Shown here piece after piece: positions 1 through 12,202 of a DNA stretch of 64,000 nucleotides. Source of the DNA: Gigaspora margarita (lineage: Eukaryota > Glomeromycota > Glomeromycetes > Diversisporales > Gigasporaceae); the NCBI GenBank assembly GCA_009809945.1, contig WTPW01000658.1:117025-181024 (forward strand), in the 5' to 3' direction. The notes under the pieces were generated by a model. The model worked only from the letters and a program-made list of their open reading frames with translations, was not told the origin of the DNA and made no database searches. Each line of letters starts with the position of its first letter. Within the stretch, counting starts at the first letter, position 1. The translations under genes were made by a program, and so were the position numbers.

Positions 1-540
1 AAGTAGTTTAAAATATTTGTAAGTATTTAAAATAATATGTAATAATGTAAAAATAATACTGTAAAGAATGTATAATATTTAAAATACAATATATAATAAA
101 ATATGTAATATTGTTTAAAAATTTTTAAATATAATTAAAATATAATAATAAATAAAAAAATATAAAATTTTATATTAAATTGCAAAACCGTGCGAAATAT
201 TGCGAAAATCTGTAAAAAAGCGTGATTATNTGAAAATGTATATCGTTTAAAAAATTTTGAAAATTTGCAAAAATTTGCAAAATATTGCGAAACAATGCGA
301 AAATATCAAAATATTACCTCCTGCGCGCATTAGTTTATTGATCTGCATGAGTACGTGACCCCTGTAAGGAGTAATTTTGCATTTTTTTCATTTGCAATAT
401 ATTTCGAAATATTTCGAAATAATAACCGTAATATTACCGTAATATGATGTAATATATTATGTAATAAATCATATCAAACGTAAGATTTTTGTCATATTAC
501 GGGCCGTAATATCTTACGTAAGATTACGTATATATAATTC
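1..540. repeat. AT-rich non-coding DNA with TTTCGAAATA-type words
   Basis: No coding region is seen. Bases 180-310 carry many TTGCGAAA/TTGCAAAA words and bases 400-530 carry ATTTCGAAATA and the dyad ATATTACGGGCCGTAATAT. The same ATTTCGAAATA wording reappears at 63600-63740, so this is probably the inside of a non-autonomous element whose ends I could not fix. Confidence 0.4.
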
Positions 541-592
541 GCTGATGTAGGAATCAGTAATTCAAAATTTAATATCAAATACAGGCCTACGA

Positions 593-1058
593 TTGGTCAA
601 AATAGCATCATTTAATTTTATACCAATAAACTATGCCTCGAAGCTCTGTAAATTTAAATTTTTAAGAAAAAAACTTCTAAGATATTTAAAGGATATATTA
701 TATGTAGTTAATCAAAGTAATGTAGGTCATTCATTGATTAGTGGAAATTCAAGAATAAATAAACATACTAGCACAGAGAAAGATGACTATACAAAATGCA
801 CCAATAAAATATTTGTTTGCTATAGGTAAATGGATGGATATAAAATTATATATAAATTTATATAAGAATAACGGGCAAATGTACAATGCTTCAAGCAGAG
901 CTTTTAGAGATAATGAAACGCTACAAAACATCTTTACGAATAGTATATATGTAACACAGATTCGTAAGGTGGGTGGGCGGGTTGATACTCTACTTGAATC
1001 TGAATTGATAAAGAATACATTACCATATACAGTACACATTATACAGTATACAGTATAA
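593..1058 (+). CDS. possible coding fragment, unknown function
   Basis: Two overlapping open frames (593-829 and 783-1058, 78 and 91 codons) lie in a stretch slightly richer in GC than its surroundings. The second, read from the ATG at 783, has a mixed, protein-like composition (GKWMDIKLYINLYKNNGQ, then RKVGGRVDTLLESELIK) instead of the poly-Lys/Asn/Ile of chance frames here. I recognise no domain. It could be a remnant exon of a TE gene or a chance frame; no splice sites or homologous copy in the window support it. Confidence 0.25.
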
Positions 1059-1299
1059 AAACACCAGAAACTTTTTTCTAATTCGTAAAAAGGGATCACT
1101 AAAGCCTTGTACCCATGTGATTTTAAAATTTTAATTATAATTAGAGTTAGGATTAGTTTAGTATTTAGTGTGAAGGTAGGCTTATAGGTAAAATTTTTCC
1201 TGTCATTTTTTATTAATGCAACAGAACAGGATGCACTTATTTGTGCGAGTGATACAAACCCAAAATGGGAAATTAACCAATCGGAGAACGTAAAATGTG

Positions 1300-2031
1300 A
1301 TGATCCGGAATCAACTACTCCAACAATACCACCAAAAATTATCGGTAATGTGACCAAAAACGTGACATAAGCCAATCATGATTCAAGATCAGGTGTGATG
1401 TTACACTAATATAACACGATCAGGCAAATTCAAAACAAATGTTCATTTTGACAAAAATCGCTTATAACTCAAAAATTTGTATAAAAAACCACCTTTAACG
1501 CTCTAACAAAAAAATTTCCTTGTGCAATTTTTACTATATAGGGGCCTGTCAATTAAAACACGGCTTATGGCTTTTTTTCTATTTTGAGAAAATCACATTT
1601 GAAATTTAGTGTAACAACAACAATGATGATTTATTATTAGTAGAACCTGTTTGATCTACATGAATTAGCCAATCATATAAGCTCTTTGCTATGGCTATGC
1701 AGCAAGGATCAACAAAATAATTTCTAAAATCTATTTTTAGATCACTTCTATTTACATATGGCATTTAGAAAAATAGGCATTGACAAAATTTTATTATGTA
1801 AATCGATGCTTTAAATATTGAATTATATAATCAAAAGCATGCTTTATTTGATAGTATTGTTAACTCATTTTTGCAAAAAATGCCATAAGCCGTGTTTTAA
1901 TTGATAGGCCCCATATAATCTTGCTAACTCCAATCTTTGTACAAGCCCTAACCCTAATGCTGTAATGTTGTCACTTCTGTGTTACCAATAATTTTTGGTG
2001 GTGCTGTTGGGGTAATTATCCCGGATCAGCC
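1300..2031. mobile_element. MITE with 46-bp terminal inverted repeats, interrupted
   Basis: Bases 1302-1347 and 1984-2029 are inverted copies (GATCCGG at the outer end, ACCACCAAAAATTAT near the inner end) with scattered mismatches. The core (AAGATCAGGTGTGATGTTAC, then AAAAACCACCTTTA near 1488-1497) is shared with copies at about 6890-7090, 14030-14330 and 45890-47770. The element has no coding capacity and is split by another element at 1541-1912. Confidence 0.7.
1541..1912. mobile_element. nested MITE, TIR GGGGCCTRTCAATTAAAAC
   Basis: A 372-bp element with nearly perfect 31-bp TIRs: GGGGCCTGTCAATTAAAACA at the left and its complement ending TTGATAGGCCCC at the right. Both sides are flanked by ATATA (1536-1540 and 1913-1917), a likely 5-bp target duplication. 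It sits inside the 1300-2031 element. The interior is AT-rich and non-coding. Confidence 0.8.
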
Positions 2032-2207
2032 GACACGTGAGCAAAGCGAAAAAAAATACAAAAATAAAAAGCTGAAAAAAGAAAAAATACAAGAAAAAGA
2101 GTGTTTAAACTTAGTAATACTAGTTGATAGTTAAAAAATCAACTCAAGTTAGTTAGTCAACTTAGCCAAGTTGATTTTTGTAAAACCAACTTAAACGATT
2201 ATTAAGG

Positions 2208-2589
2208 CCATGCAAAGTTGATTTTTCATTTTGCATTACATGGAATCTGAAAACATGGGTCGGTCGGTCAGATTTTTTTTTTAATTTACTGTAAATTAAT
2301 AGAATAATGTTCACATCTAAGGTTATGCAAGGTTAATTTTTATTTTGCACAACAAGGAATCAAAAAATTGGGTCAGCAATCATATTTTTTCTGTCAGTCC
2401 TATCAGACAATTACAGGAAATTAAGGTCTCTGTCGGGTGAGGCCGGATGAAAATAGTGTAAAAAAATAAATGTCAAAAATCAAACAATTGGCACAATTGG
2501 GATCTAAAAAAAAAAAAAAAAAAAAGGAAAAATTGAAAAAATGGGTCAGCAGGTAATACAAAACGAAAAATCAACTTTGCGTGGCCTAA
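2208..2589. mobile_element. nested MITE, TIR AGGCCATGCAAAGTTGATTT
   Basis: AGGCCATGCAAAGTTGATTT at the left and its near complement AAATCAACTTTGCGTGGCCT at the right bound a 380-bp non-coding segment with internal GGTCRG words. The target duplication is not clear. Confidence 0.65.
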
Positions 2590-2601
2590 GGTTCCTTTCC
2601 A

Positions 2602-2745
2602 TAATTGGCATTATATCAGTTATAGGTTCTGAATTTTACCCAATGACGATATAAGTATCCCAAAAAAAAATAAAGAATTATTGGCATTATATTGGTCATA
2701 GGTTCTGAATTTTACCCAATGATGATATACCCCAAAAAAAACTAA
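2602..2745. repeat. tandem duplication, period about 82 bp
   Basis: The segment starting ATTGGCATTATAT and ending ACCCAATGATGATATA occurs twice back to back with few changes and a short A-run between copies. Confidence 0.75.
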
Positions 2746-3225
2746 TCGATAGAATAAAGAATTTTTTTTACACTAGCATACACTCCACAAATAATATGGC
2801 ATTGCAAGATAAACACGTTGGTTAATTAATTTACAAGATTATTCCTTTTCTATCAGTGGAATTCACAGGTCAGAAATGCATCTTAATAACTAATAAATTA
2901 AAAAATTAAAAGTTTATTATAAGAATTAAATACATAATTAACTACATAACTTACATCTGATTAGGCACTTTTTTTTTTAAATCTTTTTTTTTTCCTAAGC
3001 CAATTTTTTTTCTCTTTTTTTTTGTTTAATCCGTTTTTTAGACTCTTTTTTTTGTTTTTTTAGGATTAGACTAGGATACATCTGAATAATAAGTGATATG
3101 ATTGGTGCATTTTTTTACATGACAATATCTTTAAAAAAAAATTGACTTCAGCTAAAAACTAAAATAAATAATCGATTTAAGTTGATTTAGTCAAGTCGAA
3201 TTTTAAGATCGACTTGGTTCACTAG

Positions 3226-3683
3226 TTACAAAAAAGAAAAAATACGGGTAAAACGTATACTTAAGGTGTTAAATTTTTGGATAACCCCAAAATTATAGAT
3301 TTTTTCTCAAAAAATTATGTTTCTATAATTTTCAGCGTTCTTGATAGCAATCCTGTTAACAAAATAATCAGGTTTTTCAAAAATCACATTAAGCTTGAAA
3401 TTTTAGCTAAAAAATCACCTTTCATGTATTAAAAAAAATCTTTTTGCAAAATTTTAGATATAACTTTGCCTACTTAACCGAACCAAAATATCATTATAGA
3501 ACTTTTGCATGCATGATGTAATCGTGTGACCTGCTAATTGTAATTAATGATTATCATCACGCGATGCACATCTGTATTCTTTTTAGTATTACAAAAAGGT
3601 TGAAACCAAATGACAGTTCTTCTGCACCTAGGGAGAAGTCAACTCGAATTACTAGACAAGACACACTTGCGGATGCCACTAGA
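3226..3683. other. non-coding, nothing recognised
   Basis: AT-rich sequence with no long open frame, no inverted repeat that I could pair and no RNA gene. Confidence 0.5.
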
Positions 3684-3780
3684 AATGATAAATGACTTTA
3701 AATGAACCAAATGACTCAAATGACAAATGATCAGTCATTGGTCATTTCATAGCCCAAATGACTTAAGAAGTTCATTTAAC
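3684..3780. repeat. degenerate AAATGAC short tandem repeat
   Basis: At least eight AAATGAC/AATGACT words occur in both orientations (also GTCATTT) within about 95 bp. This is the private-word style seen in several MITEs of the window. Confidence 0.6.
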
Positions 3781-3871
3781 TCTGGTTAATTGATTAACTA
3801 ATACTTTTAGCCAATCAAAACTGATTATTGTTTTCCGTAAAATAAACCGTTGATACTATCCAATAAAATTA

Positions 3872-4436
3872 GGAACTGCCTATTTCCACCATAGAATTTT
3901 GCTATTTCCACTATGGTTACACAAAAGTTTACATTTTTAAATTTTAATATAATATTGTATATTATAATTTTAATTATCTTCAATTGACACAACTTGTTTT
4001 AGGTTACCAAAACAAGACTTATGTAAGATTACACAACATTAGTAGCATATAACCAAAAATTATTTTTGCAAAAACAATGCACTGGTCTTTGTATAATGTA
4101 CATGCATATATTGTGTAACTAATATATGTATTGTGATTGGTAGATTTAGGGTTAGGGTGGGCCGGAATTATGTCTAACCCGCTAGGGGCATTATCATGAT
4201 AGTGCCCACCAGCATTAAGCTTAATGCCAGCCAACCCAGGGTTAGGTTACCAAAATAAAACTTGTATAATGTTATACAACATTAGCAGCGTATAACCAAA
4301 AATTATTTTTGCAAAAACAATGCACTGGGCCTTTGTGTAATATAAGTGCATATATTATTTTGAATTCTAAAAATAGAAAATCTTGTGTAACCATGGTGGA
4401 AATAGCAAAAAAACCATGGTGGAAATAGCAATACCC
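3872..4436. mobile_element. MITE with double TATTTCCACCATGG termini
   Basis: Both ends carry two tandem copies of a TATTTCCACYATGG-like word in inverted orientation (3878-3923 and 4385-4436), followed inward by TTACACAA. The right end reads ATAGCAATACCC. Inside, a 112-bp direct repeat is present twice (3999-4112 and 4244-4357; both hold AAAAATTATTTTTGCAAAAA). The same terminal architecture, with TATTCGCACCATGG instead, bounds the nest at 25558-34416, so the two are relatives. Confidence 0.7.
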
Positions 4437-5019
4437 TAAATAAATTGTAAATAAATATTTATAATATTGCTATAAAATTGTTCTAAGAAGTTACTATAAA
4501 CATAACTTTATTATAATAATATTATTTTAATATTAAAAATAATTGTGCCAATTTAGTAACTATCTAATTACTTAATTGTGAATAAATAATTATGTATATT
4601 ATTATAATTTGATTTATTTAAAATATTGTTACCATATTATTTTAATATAGTTACTATAATCACAACTTTATTGTAACAAGTTTATTTTAATTTTAAAAAT
4701 AATTGTATTGATTTAGTAATAATCTAGTCCCTATTTAATTATAATTTTGTTATAAATTTATAAATTTCTGTAAAATTATTAATAAACCAATTTTCTATAT
4801 AAAAACAAAAAAAAAACAAGCTTTTGTTCTATTGTTCTATTTGTTAATACTAGTTAAAACCTATATTTGAATTAGGCTTTAGGCAAATATATAATAAAAT
4901 TACTTAAAGAACTATTTTATTAATGTGCAAAAGTGATTTAATTGATGATTTGCCAGTTAACTAAAAAATGATTATAGTATAATATGATATAAATTATAGT
5001 ATAAATTACTTATACTAGA
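4437..5019. other. AT-rich non-coding DNA
   Basis: About 88% A+T with short hairpin-forming words (TATTATTTTAATAT and similar). Nothing gene-like is seen. Confidence 0.5.
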
Positions 5020-6115
5020 AATATACAAATTATCCAAAGAACATTATTTTTTACTAAGTTAATAAGTCTTGTCAATTAATTAAATTTGTAGAGCTCACTA
5101 TAATGAATTTAATAGTAGTTAGATTATTAAAATTGGCCCAATAGATGCCAATATATCTTTGAAATATGATTGGTCAACTATGTAAAATTTTATATAAATA
5201 TTGTTTATATAAAATTTTATATAGTTCGCCAATAGTTTTTTGATAATACCTTGGCATCTACTAGGCCAATTTTAATAATATTCTATTTTTAGTTTTATTA
5301 TAATAAGCTTTACAATTTTTTTTTTTTTTTTTTTTAAAGTGTCCATCTTTGGGACTGGGGAATTTTTTTATTCAAGATATTAGGGCCGTTGGTATTCCAC
5401 TTGGGGGATACCGACATTTGTTACAACGACGAGGGTACATCTAGCCACACGTACACTTTTGGTGTCTAATTTAAGTGGTCCGCCCTAAGGTTCCACACTA
5501 GCTGCCATACCTGCAACCCAACTACGGGAATTGCCTATTTAAACCCTCTGGTCCCTGATCCACCTGCCAACCTATCTTGTATCACCGGTACAGCCACCAG
5601 TTTCTAAACCTGGAGTTCGTACCGAATGCTATTCACCACCCTTAGGACTAATTTATCCTCAAAGCTTTACAATTTTTAATTAATTGTCAAGACTTATTAA
5701 CTTAGTAAAAAAAAATATTTCCTGGGTAATCATGGTATTTCTGCCTATAATATAGATTACTATAGTAAAAATACCATAATTACCCAAGAAAAACTATTTT
5801 TTTTACTAAGTTAATAAGCTTTGTCAATTAGTTGAAAGTTGTATAGAGCTCATTGTGATGAGTCTAAAAGTGATAAGATCATTAAAATTGGTCTAGTAGA
5901 TGCTAAAATATTATTAAAAATATTATTGGCTAACTATATAAAATTTTATATAAACAATGTTTGATTTACATAATTAGCCAATTGTATTTTGAAGATATCT
6001 TGGCATTTATTAGCCAATTTTAAGAATATAACTACCATTAGATTATAATAAGCACTACAACTTTTAATTAATCGACAAAACTATTAAAAAAATAGTTTTC
6101 TTGAAAAATCTGTAC
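5020..6115. repeat. two tandem palindromic repeat units, the first split by a SINE
   Basis: Bases 5040-5135 (ACTAAGTTAATAAGTCTTGT ... GTAGAGCTCACTATAATGA) are inverted at 5262-5305 continuing at 5662-5715, and the whole fold is repeated at about 5790-6100. Each unit folds on itself around an AAAATTTTATATA hairpin. The left unit was interrupted by the insertion at 5321-5661. The GTAGAGCT module is also present in the elements at 17131 and, partly, at 48901. Confidence 0.65.
5321..5661 (-). mobile_element. SINE-like retroposon with 16-bp target duplication
   Basis: A GC-richer 340-bp insertion with a 20-nt T run at its left edge, i.e. a 3' poly(A) tail when read on the minus strand. It is flanked by the exact 16-bp duplication AAGCTTTACAATTTTT (5305-5320 and 5662-5677). 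No open frame is present. Near its 5' end (minus strand) GGTACGAACTCC resembles a Pol III B box, and TAGTCCTAAGGG about 30 bp upstream could be an A box, each with a mismatch. Retroposition by a LINE is the natural reading; tRNA origin is inferred only. A truncated LINE is the alternative. Confidence 0.75.
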
Positions 6116-6783
6116 ATTTCTGCTATAAGTGATTTATATAGTAATTTGTATTATATTATACAAGATTATTTTTTAGTTGACTAGTTAATTATCAATTAAT
6201 ATGCTATTTTTTGAGAAATAAGTAATTTTTGTCAAACAAATATTTGCTTTGAAATTTTCTGATTATATTATATTATACCTAATCCATATAGAATTTTAAG
6301 CCAATTAGAATGCATATTTATCTTATATAGTTTATCACCCCTTAGTTTTTAATATATAGTTATATATTATTATAAACAATTTGATAGTTATATTTTTTAG
6401 ACAAATATATAACAAAAATAACGAATCAACAACATTATATAGTTAACTAATCATATTGATTATCAATAAATAAACCAAAACTCAATTATAATTTTATTTA
6501 TAAATCTAGTAAACATAATTCTTGCAAAAATAATTTGAATAGAATTAATTTATAATTTTGTATCAGATAAATTTTATTAGTACAGATTTTTTAAAAATAA
6601 AATTAATAAATATCTGCACAGATCTGTGATTCTGCTGACAACTGTTAATGAATTTTTCTAATTTTTTGTACAAATCTTCAAATTTTAATAATCAGTACAG
6701 ATTATAAAAAATAAATTTCAATATGCTTATTTAAATATTAAATGCTAGCTAAATTTTTATATATTAAAAAAGGATTAATTGTT
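6116..6783. other. AT-rich non-coding DNA
   Basis: No gene, RNA or pairable terminal repeat was seen; scattered CAGATCTGT/ACAGATTTTT words near 6580-6720. Confidence 0.5.
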
Positions 6784-7130
6784 TTGTAACCGTAGGTTAC
6801 AGATAAATTTTATAACCATAAATAATATTACCAGATAACACATGATCGATATCATGCAAAATCATGTGATTAATGATCATAGTGAAGTATAATTAAGGTT
6901 AGGGTTAATGTGAGGCTAGGTGGTTAGAGAAGGACATAGGTTTATTAAAATTTTGCAAGGAATTTTTTTTGTTAGAACCCGAAAGGTAGTTTCCTATGCG
7001 AAATTTTGAGTTAGAAGCAAATTTTAACAAAAAAACTATTTGTTTTGACTCTTTCCAAATGTGTAACATTACACCTGATCTTCAAATTTGATTGGTCTAT
7101 TTGATGCGGTTACTGTAACCACGGTTACAA
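6784..7130. mobile_element. MITE, TIR TTGTAACCGT
   Basis: TTGTAACCGTAGGTTACAG at the left is inverted at the right as CTGTAACCACGGTTACAA. The interior (AAGGTAGTTTCCTATGCGAA, ACATTACACCTGATCTTC) belongs to the same core family as 1300-2031 and 14023-14331, but the ends differ, so cores and termini have been exchanged or one inserted in the other. Confidence 0.6.
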
Positions 7131-7228
7131 TCAATTAATCTATTAAAAAAATATATTTGAATATTTATATATATTTTAACAATTAATTGATTAAAGATTA
7201 TTAATAAAATATATTAGAGATTCTAGTA

Positions 7229-7554
7229 CCATATATATCTAAAAATAAGCTACTACCTAAAATAAGCTACCCTCTGATTTTTTCAAAAATCTTAAAAAAC
7301 CTGTTATTAGTTGCTATATATAAAAGTTTAAATTTTACTAAGTAAACCTCAAAAAGTGCTATTAATAAACTTGTTCAGAACATCAAAATACACTTATAGT
7401 AAAAATTTGGTAACATTTGAACACTATTTGAACAACTTTTTATTGGTATGTTTTCAATTTTTCAAATAATTCAAAAATCTGAAAATAAGCTATCTCACAA
7501 TTTTTCATATAATTTTTTGCTCAAAAAAGGTAGCTTAATTTCAGATACATACAG
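7229..7554. mobile_element. AAGCTAC-MITE copy 1 (mariner-like, TA duplication)
   Basis: Left end CTAAAAATAAGCTACTACC, right end GGTAGCTTAATTTCAGATAC ... ACAG, flanked by TA on both sides. Other copies are at about 15137, 15866, 30353, 56611, 57170 and 60717, with a core-only copy inside 48503-49665. There is no coding capacity. Confidence 0.8.
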
Positions 7555-7602
7555 TAGTTTATTTAAACTCTATAAAAATCATTGCATAATAAATGTTCCA
7601 AA

Positions 7603-8213
7603 TAGAGGTCTGATTAAATGAATTATATTCAAATATTTACTGAATATATGAATTTTTGAATATATAATATATATAACTTTTTCACCAAATGAATATTTGA
7701 ATGTTTAAAATTTTCAATAAATATATTTATTAAATATTTATTGAATATATATATATTAAAAGTGGCAAATTTTGAAATTAATAATCAAATATGATTAGCT
7801 AATTTTGTATAATAAATTCAGAAATTCTAATTAGTTAAAAAAATATATATAACTAATTTTTTTTATATTAAATACCAAATTTTTTAAATACATATAAACT
7901 TTAAAATATTCTAACTTTTTATAATTATAAATTAAATAAATATCTGCTTCAACAAAATTGTAGCTTTAGATAAAAACAACAAATTTGTTAAAGAGATTTT
8001 TGTTTAAATTATTTGTTTTTGAGTTATAATACTTTATATTTTATATATAAATATTGGATATTTTTGTTTTTTAATACTATATATATTTAATATTTAATGA
8101 ATATTCAGTGAATATTTGAATATTTATTCAAAATTGTGAATGAACATTCAAATATTAGAAAAATTGAACAAATGTATATTTGAAACTTATTTTTTGAATA
8201 AGTAAGACCTCTA
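7603..8213. mobile_element. hAT-like MITE built of GAATATTT words
   Basis: TIR TAGAGGTCT (left) and AGACCTCTA (right), flanked by an 8-bp duplication with one mismatch, GTTCCAAA (7595-7602) and GTTTCAAA (8214-8221). Both subterminal zones are packed with GAATATTTGAATATT and its complement. Confidence 0.75.
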
Positions 8214-9060
8214 GTTTCAAAACGTTATTACATGACAAAAAAACAATAACCACTGTATAACAAATTAATTATTAAAACCTATCTAACCCTAATTCTAACC
8301 ATTAACCTAATCTAATACTAACCATTAATTCTACTCTAACAAATCTAAACAAGTTATCATTTAACACAAAGCCAATGACTAGTTAAAGTGAAACAACAAG
8401 TAACGGCACTGCACATCCATGCAATATAAAAACAAATATGTAAAATATACCATGAATCGATGATACTACTAATGATGTAAACGAGCTATCAAAGAAAAAC
8501 AATACTCAAAATCGAGTGATACTACTAACAATATAAATGAAGACATCAGAGAAAGCATCACATATAGAAAAAAACAAATTAGTATACAGTTGCAAAATAA
8601 CATTATGACATTAATAGTATTAGCATACTGCAACTTCAAGCAATAAAACGTGAAATACCACTAAATAGCAATACCATCAATGACAATGCCAATTAACAAT
8701 AACAATGGCAAATGACTAAAAAAGGAAAGTACAGCACAAAAAAAAAGTAAATTAATATTTGGCACTAGTTATTAAAGTGAAATGATACCAAAAGTACTAG
8801 TACACCGCGATTTCAAGCAATACAAAAACAAAATACTACTCATCGGCAACACCAGCAAGGACAACACAAACCAATGATGATACTGGTAAAATGACTGAAA
8901 GAAGAAGTACAGTACTATTGCACAGAAGAAATGTCGTTATGTAGTAAGTAGTAGAAAAAAAATAAATTAATCAACGACAAGTACCAAAAAAAAACAAATG
9001 ATATAAACAAATAATATAAAAAAATAGATGTATCATATCTAATCTGTGTAACTAGAGGTA
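8214..9060. repeat. low-complexity non-coding block
   Basis: A-rich sequence with loosely repeated words such as GATACTACTAAYRATRTAAA (8460-8560), GCACTGCACATCC and AAYACCANCAANGACAA. Spacing is irregular. No gene was seen. Confidence 0.4.
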
Positions 9061-10333
9061 AAATTTTTCTCTAGTTAAACGTAGTAATTTTGCACAATTT
9101 TGCATTTTGAATTATCTGCGCAGATTTGATAAAACTGCGAAGATTTTTAAATATCAGAATATTACAGAAAACAATGCCCGCGTTCTGCAATAATTTGATA
9201 AATTTAATACTCTTCACAGATTATTATTAGTTTTAATTTCCCAATGTGGATAAAATAGATTTGGTAGAATTAGGGTTGACATTACATTAACGACAACTAG
9301 GGTTGTGCTATCTTATCTGACAATATAACTTACATTGTTATATTGATAAAGCAGGCCAGATTAAGGCCAATTTGACCTGTATTAAGACATAAGGATAGAA
9401 TCGCCATCCAAAAAAAAATTCAAATTATATATTTCAAAATAAAATTTCATGCTATTGATTAGACTAGCACTTGTTTCTAGATTACCAAAATTATACAAAA
9501 AAAATTTTTAATAATAAAATATTAGAAATTTACACTTACATAAAATTACAGTAATTTGCCAAACCTATCTAGAAGTAATTATTTGTAATTCTGATAAATA
9601 TAATTTTGGAAAATTAATTTATAACTTTAGTAAATAGAATTTTAAAGCTACCACTTATACAGCACATATAAAGATGACTACATTTTTAGAGGTTAGAGCT
9701 TTAATTCTTAGGCCACATTTTAAAATAAATTTTAAACTTCCATATTGCTTTTCTTAGCTCTAACCAATTATGATTTTGACTCTCCCAAATAATAAATTTT
9801 ATTATTGAACCCAGTTTATTCTTTGTTTGCTTCTAGCTACCACCAGAGAATAAACTAATTGGTTCATAGGAGTTATGGACATCTTGAATATGTTATGGTA
9901 TGAATGTTAATCAGTCCCGCATTTTTAATTAATTTTTATCTGATAACTAAAATTATTAAAAAGGTTTTCTTTTTTTAACATTCTCTAACAGAAATTTATT
10001 GTTTTTGCATTAGTTTTCAAGTAATTTAGATGGAACTGATAACTTGGATAAAATAATTTTAGTAGAATTAATTTGTAACACCAGTAAAATAATTATATAG
10101 AATGGTATATTGTTTTTTAAGAAATTTTTATTTGATTAATTAAACAAATATTTTAACATTTTATTATAACAAACATTCAATAATCAAATGGAGTTTATTT
10201 ATTTTTGAGCTTTAATTAAAAAACAAATCTTCATCTTTCCTAAGAGCAACAAATATAAATTTATTGTATACTAGAGTGTCCAGGATTATTATCACGCATA
10301 ATATCTGTCAAAAAATATTAAACTGGATGATTA
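9061..10333. other. non-coding, nothing recognised
   Basis: AT-rich DNA with many stops in all frames. The word TAGAGTGTCCAGGATTAT at 10271 recurs in the same direction at 11271, perhaps the end of an element whose partner end is lost. Confidence 0.45.
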
Positions 10334-10530
10334 CTTTAAAGAATTGAATTCACAATATATTTGACTTGATTCCGCCAGGGATGAAGTTGAAGAGAGGATG
10401 TTAAAATTACTTTACAAACTCAGAGAACCTTATTTACAATTGGCCGTAACAATTACAGCTGAATACGAAATAAACAAAAGGCCTCCTCCACCTTGAATCA
10501 ATAATAATTGAGGTACTGGAAAGGAACCTG
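10334..10530 (+). pseudogene. coding-like fragment, unknown
   Basis: After a TGA near 10362, one plus-strand frame reads as a plausible acidic/basic helix (DEVEERMLKLLYKLREPY, then AVTITAEYEINKRPPPP) up to a TGA at about 10496 and a second stop at 10508. The composition is unlike chance AT-rich frames, so I read it as a decayed exon. No domain is recognised and no flanking exon could be joined. Confidence 0.35.
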
Positions 10531-10776
10531 GAGACTAATAGAATTGTTGCATATTGTTCATTGCCCAGCAAAAATCCTTGTTGAATCTGGTATAACATCA
10601 AGATAACCCGAACTAGTAATATTAAGTATGACCAATGTCTCAAAGTTCTTTTAAAAGGTAATTACCATACGAATCCTAAATTCAATGAATTTATTGCAAA
10701 AAGTTAAAACATTGGAGTTATAAACCTTATTTTCCCTATTTTCTTTTAATTAATATAACGTGACTACACTGACCCA

Positions 10777-11264
10777 CAGGCATGGACACGTAACATTTTC
10801 GAAATTTTTTGGTCAAATCGAAATTTGGCCGAATTTGATCAAAGTTTATCGAAATTTGACCAAATTTAATCAAATTTTTTGAAAAATCATAAAAAATCAC
10901 ATGAAAATAATATTATTGGACGAGTTCAACAATAAAAAAAATTTCATACTAACTCTTTAAACCTAATTTTCTGGCGTAGAATGTAATTTTTTCTGTTTAT
11001 AACAACATTTTAAATAAGGGCAGGAAAACTTAAGTGAAAATTCTCTTCGAGTGCTCAATATTTATATTTAAATAGAATTGAATTGAAAATTTTGATTAAA
11101 TTAGCTTTATTGGTCAAAATAAATTGAAATTGCTTATAGAAGACTCGAAATTTATCGAAATTTTTGCATAATCAATCGAAATTTATGAAATTTTGCACAA
11201 ATCAATCGAAATTTATCGAAATTTTTGCAAAATTAATCGAAAGAATTTTTACGTGTCTCTGCCC
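10777..11264. mobile_element. non-autonomous element built of TCGAAATTT words
   Basis: Left CAGGCATGGACACGTAA and right TTTTTACGTGTCTCTGCCC are imperfect inverted copies. Next to each end lie arrays of TCGAAATTT (or GAAATTTGACC) in opposite orientation. It is AT-rich and non-coding. The target duplication was not resolved. Confidence 0.6.
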
Positions 11265-12202
11265 ATGGGCTAGGGTGTCCAGGATTATGCGAACGCATAA
11301 TATGCGCATAATTGGCCATTATCCATGGGCTGGTGAAATCATGTGATATGGTGGTTTGTAGTCATTCGGAATTTGTTACAGGAGTGTGTAAAAAATAATA
11401 AACTAAGTTAGCAATGAATATTTGCTAAAAACTGATGAAATATCAACACGAAGAAATAAAAATTTTTCGAACTATATTTTTTTCCTTTATTATATATAAA
11501 AATTGTAAATTGATAATATCAGAAGACACAAGAGCAGTTGAATTTCTTGAACTGTAATCTTGCCGATTTAAACATCCTAACCTAATTGAATTCATTATTG
11601 CATTAGATAATACCTTATTAAACTAAAGATTCAATTAAAAACATATTAATAATTGACAAACTGAATTTAAATATAAATAAATGATTGGGTGTGCCTGAAT
11701 TGATTTTTAAGATTTTGAAAAGCAGAAAAATTAGCCAACTTTTTATAGATAATAACTTCAATTGACAAATCTCAATTGTAAAAATTAATTTTATTTAAAT
11801 GCGTAACAGTTAATCTTACAAAAGAAAATAAATTAAAAAGTAGGTTTACTGTAATCGAGAAACAACAATAAATTTTGATGAACTATTTAAAAAGCAATTG
11901 AAGATTACGGAAAAGAAATTATGAAGCTTCATATTGTTCTTTTTCCTCTATTGCAGACCATCCTAACTCAAAATGTTATTGGAACTGATAATATCGATAT
12001 CCTTTTTAAAGGAATAAAAATATAGGAAAAATAAAGTACTACAGTGCAGGACTCATGAATATCCAAAATATTGTCCTTAATGAATCTTTTTTGAAAAAAA
12101 AAAATTAGAAAATTGAATAATTAACAAACATTTTTTATATAAATCAAAAGGTATACTAGTTAATTAAAAATCTTTAACTATTATTTTATCTTTATAAATT
12201 TA
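11265..12202. other. non-coding 3' flank of the secreted-protein gene
   Basis: Bases 11271-11320 hold nested GCGCATAAT/CGCATAATATGCG dyads. The rest is AT-rich without a recognisable gene. Confidence 0.45.

Larger units (their letters stand above)
2120..3225. mobile_element. composite non-autonomous element with AGTTGA/AGTCAAC words
   Basis: The left end (ACTAGTTGATAG, then repeated TCAACT/AGTTGA words) and right end (TTGATTTAGTCAAG ... TTCACTAGT) are imperfectly inverted. It contains a second element at 2208-2589 and a tandem duplication at 2602-2745. The interior 2760-3110 is T-rich and non-coding. Confidence 0.45.

Noticed and set aside
749..1375. 208-codon minus-strand frame
   Set aside because: It overlaps the plus-strand candidate and runs into the TIR of the 1300-2031 MITE; composition is low-complexity and hydrophobic.
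4019..4234. 71-codon minus-strand frame
   Set aside because: Lies across the direct repeat inside the 3872-4436 MITE.
10434..10643. Minus-strand 69-codon frame
   Set aside because: Antisense to the more protein-like plus-strand fragment at 10334-10530.
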